Positions 61,106-64,000 of a DNA stretch of 64,000 nt are shown in pieces (position 1 is the stretch's first letter; each line of letters opens with the position of its first letter). A program made the translations under genes and the position numbers. The DNA lies in the NCBI RefSeq assembly GCF_001305965.1, contig NZ_JXQC01000003.1:1054001-1118000 (forward strand), in the 5' to 3' direction. The notes beneath the pieces were generated by a model. That model was not told the origin of the DNA, did no database searches, and was given only the letters and a program-made list of their open reading frames with translations. The DNA comes from Erythrobacter sp. SG61-1L (lineage in GTDB: Bacteria > Pseudomonadota > Alphaproteobacteria > Sphingomonadales > Sphingomonadaceae).

Positions 61106-61855
61106 ATGAGTTCTGCCCCTCCGACGATCTTCTCCCCTCGCCGCCGCCTTGCACTGAGGCACCGGATGCGTTCGCTCCAGAGGCGGCCCGACGCCCCCCG
61201 TTACCTGATCGACGACATGATCGAAGATGTGATGGAGCGGATCGGCTTCCTGCGGCACGAACCGGAAAGCGCCCTCATCATCGGCGACTGGACCGGCGAT
61301 CTTGCCCGCCAGCTTGGCGCATTGGGCTGTACGGTCACATCCGCCTCGCCGGAAGAGGATTTCGACGAGGAAGCGCCCTTCCCCACCAAGGGCTTCGGCC
61401 TGATCGCCAGCCTGGGCACGCTCGATAATGTGAACGACCTGCCCGGCGCACTGATCCATATACGCGAGGCACTGGCGCCCGGCGGCCTGATGATCGCCAG
61501 CTTCATGGGCGCAGGCAGCCTGCCGCGCCTGCGTGCCGCGATGCTGGCAGCCGATGGCGAAAGGCCAGCTGCGCGGATGCATCCGATGGTGGACGTCCGG
61601 GCGGGCGGGCAATTGCTGCAACGCTGCGGTTTTGCCCGCCCGGTGGTGGATAGCCGGGGCCTCGATGCGCGGTTCGGATCGCTCCACAGGCTGCTGGCGG
61701 ACATCAGGGCGCAGGGCCTCGGCAAGGTGCTCGCCTCGCCTGCCCCAGCCCTCACCCGCACCGGCCTGAGCCGGGCGGAAGAAGCGTTCATGGGCGGCGA
61801 GGAGCGCGCCACCGAGCATTTCGAGATCCTCACCCTCAGCGGGTGGCGGATCTGA
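61106..61855 (+). CDS. SAM-dependent methyltransferase (NDUFAF5/BioC-like)
   Basis: This 249-residue protein has a class I methyltransferase core near residues 50-140, with ALIIGDWTGDLARQLGALG in motif I position. LIASLGTLDNVNDLPGALIH and LAPGGLMIASFMGAG follow. The N-terminal basic region (FSPRRRLALRHRMRSLQRR) and the overall layout match NDUFAF5-like proteins, which hydroxylate or methylate complex I subunits in mitochondria; BioC-like is the alternative. The motif I is degenerate (GDWTGD instead of GxGxG). It is divergent from comF with a 53-bp gap. Confidence 0.8.
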   Translation: MSSAPPTIFSPRRRLALRHRMRSLQRRPDAPRYLIDDMIEDVMERIGFLRHEPESALIIGDWTGDLARQLGALGCTVTSASPEEDFDEEAPFPTKGFGLIASLGTLDNVNDLPGALIHIREALAPGGLMIASFMGAGSLPRLRAAMLAADGERPAARMHPMVDVRAGGQLLQRCGFARPVVDSRGLDARFGSLHRLLADIRAQGLGKVLASPAPALTRTGLSRAEEAFMGGEERATEHFEILTLSGWRI

Positions 61856-61877
61856 CGCCGGGCAACCCCGATTTAAT

Positions 61878-61961
61878 CGTCATTGCGAGGGGCGCAGCAC
61901 CGTAGCAATCCAGCGCGAGGCGCGCTTAGTCCTGGATTGCTTCGCTACGCTCGCAATGACG
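61878..61961. repeat. Palindromic intergenic repeat, copy 2
   Basis: The left arm begins CGTCATTGCGAGGGGC (61878) and ends GTAGCAATCCAG (61913). The right arm reads CTGGATTGCTTCGCTACG (from 61932) through CTCGCAATGACG (61961). The outer bases match copy 1 at 33573-33665. It lies between the convergent methyltransferase and ppdK genes. It may mark termination or be a small non-autonomous element. Confidence 0.87.
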
Positions 61962-61981
61962 ATACAGAGACGTCTTCGAAC

Positions 61982-64000
61982 CTACTTGAGCGCCGCCTGA
62001 GCTGCCGCGAGGCGCGCAATCGGCACGCGATAAGGTGAGGCCGAGACGTAATCCAGCCCGACTTCCTCGCAGAAGGCGATGCTGGCCGGATCGCCACCAT
62101 GTTCGCCGCAAATGCCCAGCTTGATATCGCCGCGCGACGAGCGGCCACGCTCCGCGCCAAGACGCACAAGCTGGCCAACGCCGTCGATGTCGAGGCTGAC
62201 AAACGGATCGCGCGGGAAGATGCCCTTGTCGACATAGATCGGCAGGAAGCGGCCGGCATCGTCACGGCTGAGGCCCAGAGTAGTCTGGGTCAGGTCGTTC
62301 GTGCCGAAGCTGAAGAACTCTGCCGTTTCGGCCAGTTCATTCGCCATCAGCGCCGCACGCGGCAGTTCGATCATGGTGCCGACGGTATATTCCAGCACCG
62401 TGCCCTTTTCGGCAAACACCGCTGCGGCGGCCTTGTCGATCACGTCCTTGAGAAGATCCAGCTCGCGCCTGGTCGCCGCCAGCGGGATCATCACTTCGGG
62501 CACGATGGCCTGGCCGTTCGCTGTCGCCACGTCGCAGGCGGCTTCGAAAATGGCGCGGGCCTGCATCTCGTAGATTTCCGGGAAGGTGATGCCCAGACGG
62601 CAACCGCGATGGCCCAGCATCGGGTTGAATTCCTGCAATTCCTCGGCCCGGCGCTTCAGCCGGTCCAGCCCGATACCCGTGGCATCGGCCAGTTCTTCGA
62701 AATCATGTTCCGCATGGGGCAGGAATTCATGCAGCGGCGGATCGAGCAGGCGGATCGTTACCGGCAGGCCCAGCATCACTTCGAAGATGGCCACGAAGTC
62801 CTTGCGCTGTTCCGGCAGCAGCTTGGCCAGCGCCGCACGGCGGCCGGCTTCCGTGTCCGCCATGATCATGTGGCGCACATTGGTGATGCGCGCATCGTCG
62901 AAGAACATATGTTCCGTGCGGCACAGGCCGATGCCTTCCGCCCCGAACTGGCGCGCCATCCGGCAATCCGTGGGGGTTTCCGCATTGGTGCGCACCTTCA
63001 TGCGCCGGTGGCTGTCCGCCCAATCCATCAGGATGGCGAAATCGCCCACCAGTTCCGGCTCGATAGTCGGCACTTCGCCCGCGATCACCTGCCCGGTCGA
63101 ACCGTCCAGCGTGATGTGATCGCCTTCCTTGAGCTGGCGATCCCCGATCCGCAGAGTGCGGGCCGCCATGTCGATCTGCACGGCTGATGCGCCCGAAACG
63201 CAGGGGCGGCCCATGCCGCGTGCCACAACGGCCGCATGGCTGGTCATCCCGCCGCGTGCGGTAAGGATGCCCTTTGCCGCATGCATGCCGTGAATGTCTT
63301 CCGGAGAGGTCTCGACACGCACCAGCACCACGGCTTCGCCGCGTGCCGAACGATGTTCGGCCGTATCGGCATCCAGCACGATCGCGCCCGAAGCCGCGCC
63401 GGGCGATGCCGGCAGGCCAGTGGTGAGAATGTCACGCGGGGCCTTGGGGTCCAAGGTGGGGTGAAGCAACTGGTCCAGCGCCATGGGATCGACGCGCAGG
63501 ATCGCCGTCTTCTCGTCGATCAGGCCTTCGGCCACCATGTCTACGGCCATTTTGAGCGCGGCCTTGGCAGTGCGCTTGCCGCTGCGGGTCTGGAGCATCC
63601 ACAGCTTGCCGCGTTCCACCGTGAATTCGATGTCCTGCATGTCGCGATAATGCTGTTCCAGCAGTTCGAACACGCGGGCCAGTTCGCCATAGGCTTCCGG
63701 CATTGCCTCTTCCATGGAGAGCGGCTTTGCCCCAGCGGTTTCGCGGGCCTTCTTCGTCAGATATTGCGGCGTGCGGATGCCCGCCACAACGTCTTCACCC
63801 TGGGCGTTGACCAGCCACTCGCCATAATAGGCCTTTTCGCCGGTCGCGGGATCGCGAGTGAAGGCAACGCCAGTGGCCGAAGTATCGCCCATATTGCCGA
63901 ACACCATGGCCTGCACGTTTACGGCAGTGCCCCAGTCGCCCGGAATGTCGTTCAACCGGCGATAGACCTTCGCACGGTCGGAATCCCAGCTGTCGAACAC
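61982..64000 (-). CDS. ppdK: Pyruvate phosphate dikinase, C-terminal part (starts beyond the window)
   Basis: The visible 672 residues carry the last part of the ATP-grasp domain, the phosphohistidine domain and the PEP/pyruvate barrel. The swivelling His lies in [15 protein letters not shown]. The barrel motifs are [52 protein letters not shown] and the catalytic Cys in [10 protein letters not shown]. The enzyme interconverts pyruvate, ATP and Pi with PEP, AMP and PPi, feeding gluconeogenesis. The N-terminal 200 or so residues, including most of the nucleotide-binding domain, lie outside the window. Confidence 0.97.
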   Translation of the reverse strand: MFDSWDSDRAKVYRRLNDIPGDWGTAVNVQAMVFGNMGDTSATGVAFTRDPATGEKAYYGEWLVNAQGEDVVAGIRTPQYLTKKARETAGAKPLSMEEAMPEAYGELARVFELLEQHYRDMQDIEFTVERGKLWMLQTRSGKRTAKAALKMAVDMVAEGLIDEKTAILRVDPMALDQLLHPTLDPKAPRDILTTGLPASPGAASGAIVLDADTAEHRSARGEAVVLVRVETSPEDIHGMHAAKGILTARGGMTSHAAVVARGMGRPCVSGASAVQIDMAARTLRIGDRQLKEGDHITLDGSTGQVIAGEVPTIEPELVGDFAILMDWADSHRRMKVRTNAETPTDCRMARQFGAEGIGLCRTEHMFFDDARITNVRHMIMADTEAGRRAALAKLLPEQRKDFVAIFEVMLGLPVTIRLLDPPLHEFLPHAEHDFEELADATGIGLDRLKRRAEELQEFNPMLGHRGCRLGITFPEIYEMQARAIFEAACDVATANGQAIVPEVMIPLAATRRELDLLKDVIDKAAAAVFAEKGTVLEYTVGTMIELPRAALMANELAETAEFFSFGTNDLTQTTLGLSRDDAGRFLPIYVDKGIFPRDPFVSLDIDGVGQLVRLGAERGRSSRGDIKLGICGEHGGDPASIAFCEEVGLDYVSASPYRVPIARLAAAQAALK

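Noticed and set aside
1-64000. CRISPR array, insertion sequence or prophage.
   Set aside because: I found no regularly spaced direct repeats, transposase or phage structural genes.

Overview
The window is a densely packed, high-G+C chromosomal segment of an alphaproteobacterium, most likely a sphingomonad (Novosphingobium, Sphingobium or Erythrobacteraceae). The reasons are a LigF-type glutathione-dependent beta-etherase homologue, a TonB-dependent receptor of the Xanthomonas/Caulobacter class, a PhaR regulator, separate hrcA-grpE and dnaK-dnaJ loci, and palindromic intergenic repeats of a type I recall from sphingomonads. I recognise no rRNA, tRNA, CRISPR array, insertion sequence or prophage. 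About 63 protein genes are supported. Most are housekeeping genes, and many overlap by 4 nt in short operons.

Layout. 1-3472 (minus): end of a lipoprotein gene, then pyruvate dehydrogenase E2, a hotdog thioesterase and dihydrolipoyl dehydrogenase. 3622-9370: universal stress protein, RNase R, a secreted M3 peptidase, and a DUF805 membrane protein with a 12-G tract at its ribosome binding site. 9397-16698 (minus): radA-cvpA-scaffold-MFS-alr run, phaR with a perfect upstream palindrome, and an archaeal/eukaryotic-type proS. 16770-24121: a large patatin-like protein, LMW phosphatase, dnaK-dnaJ behind a sigma-32-like promoter, and a copper-chaperone lipoprotein with small neighbours. 24306-25429: isochorismatase-like hydrolase and a low-G+C small gene with an HEPN-like motif. 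25440-31969: hrcA-grpE, rph-rdgB, hemW-xerC and small secreted or membrane proteins.

32090-41946: a GCS2-type glutamate-cysteine ligase-like protein, DedA, SDR, gshB-yraN-rsmI, an LpoA-like lipoprotein, parE, terC and a YdcH-type small protein. 42229-50032: a serine hydrolase overlapping a MoxR ATPase gene, then the LigF-like gene, a TonB receptor and a secreted propeller-like protein, then the CoxE-like VWA gene that would normally sit next to moxR. 50045-61855: NamZ-like (DUF1343), DOMON-like, tyrS, PilZ, an MFS-cysK-hydrolase operon, an Asp-rich repeat protein, an acyl-CoA dehydrogenase with its MerR regulator and a clear operator palindrome, hisI, comF and a methyltransferase. 61982-64000: C-terminal two thirds or more of pyruvate phosphate dikinase.

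Functional themes. Central carbon metabolism (PDH E2/E3, PPDK), protein quality control (DnaK/J, GrpE, HrcA, RNase R) and glutathione supply and use (GCS2 ligase, GshB, LigF-like transferase) recur. I found no clearly undescribed large system. The best leads are the LigF/TonB-receptor/propeller block lying between moxR and its usual VWA partner, the isolated HEPN-like gene, the homopolymer at the DUF805 ribosome binding site, the MerR operator with a possibly leaderless transcript, and two unassigned structured intergenic regions (near 42033-42099 and 59905-60265).
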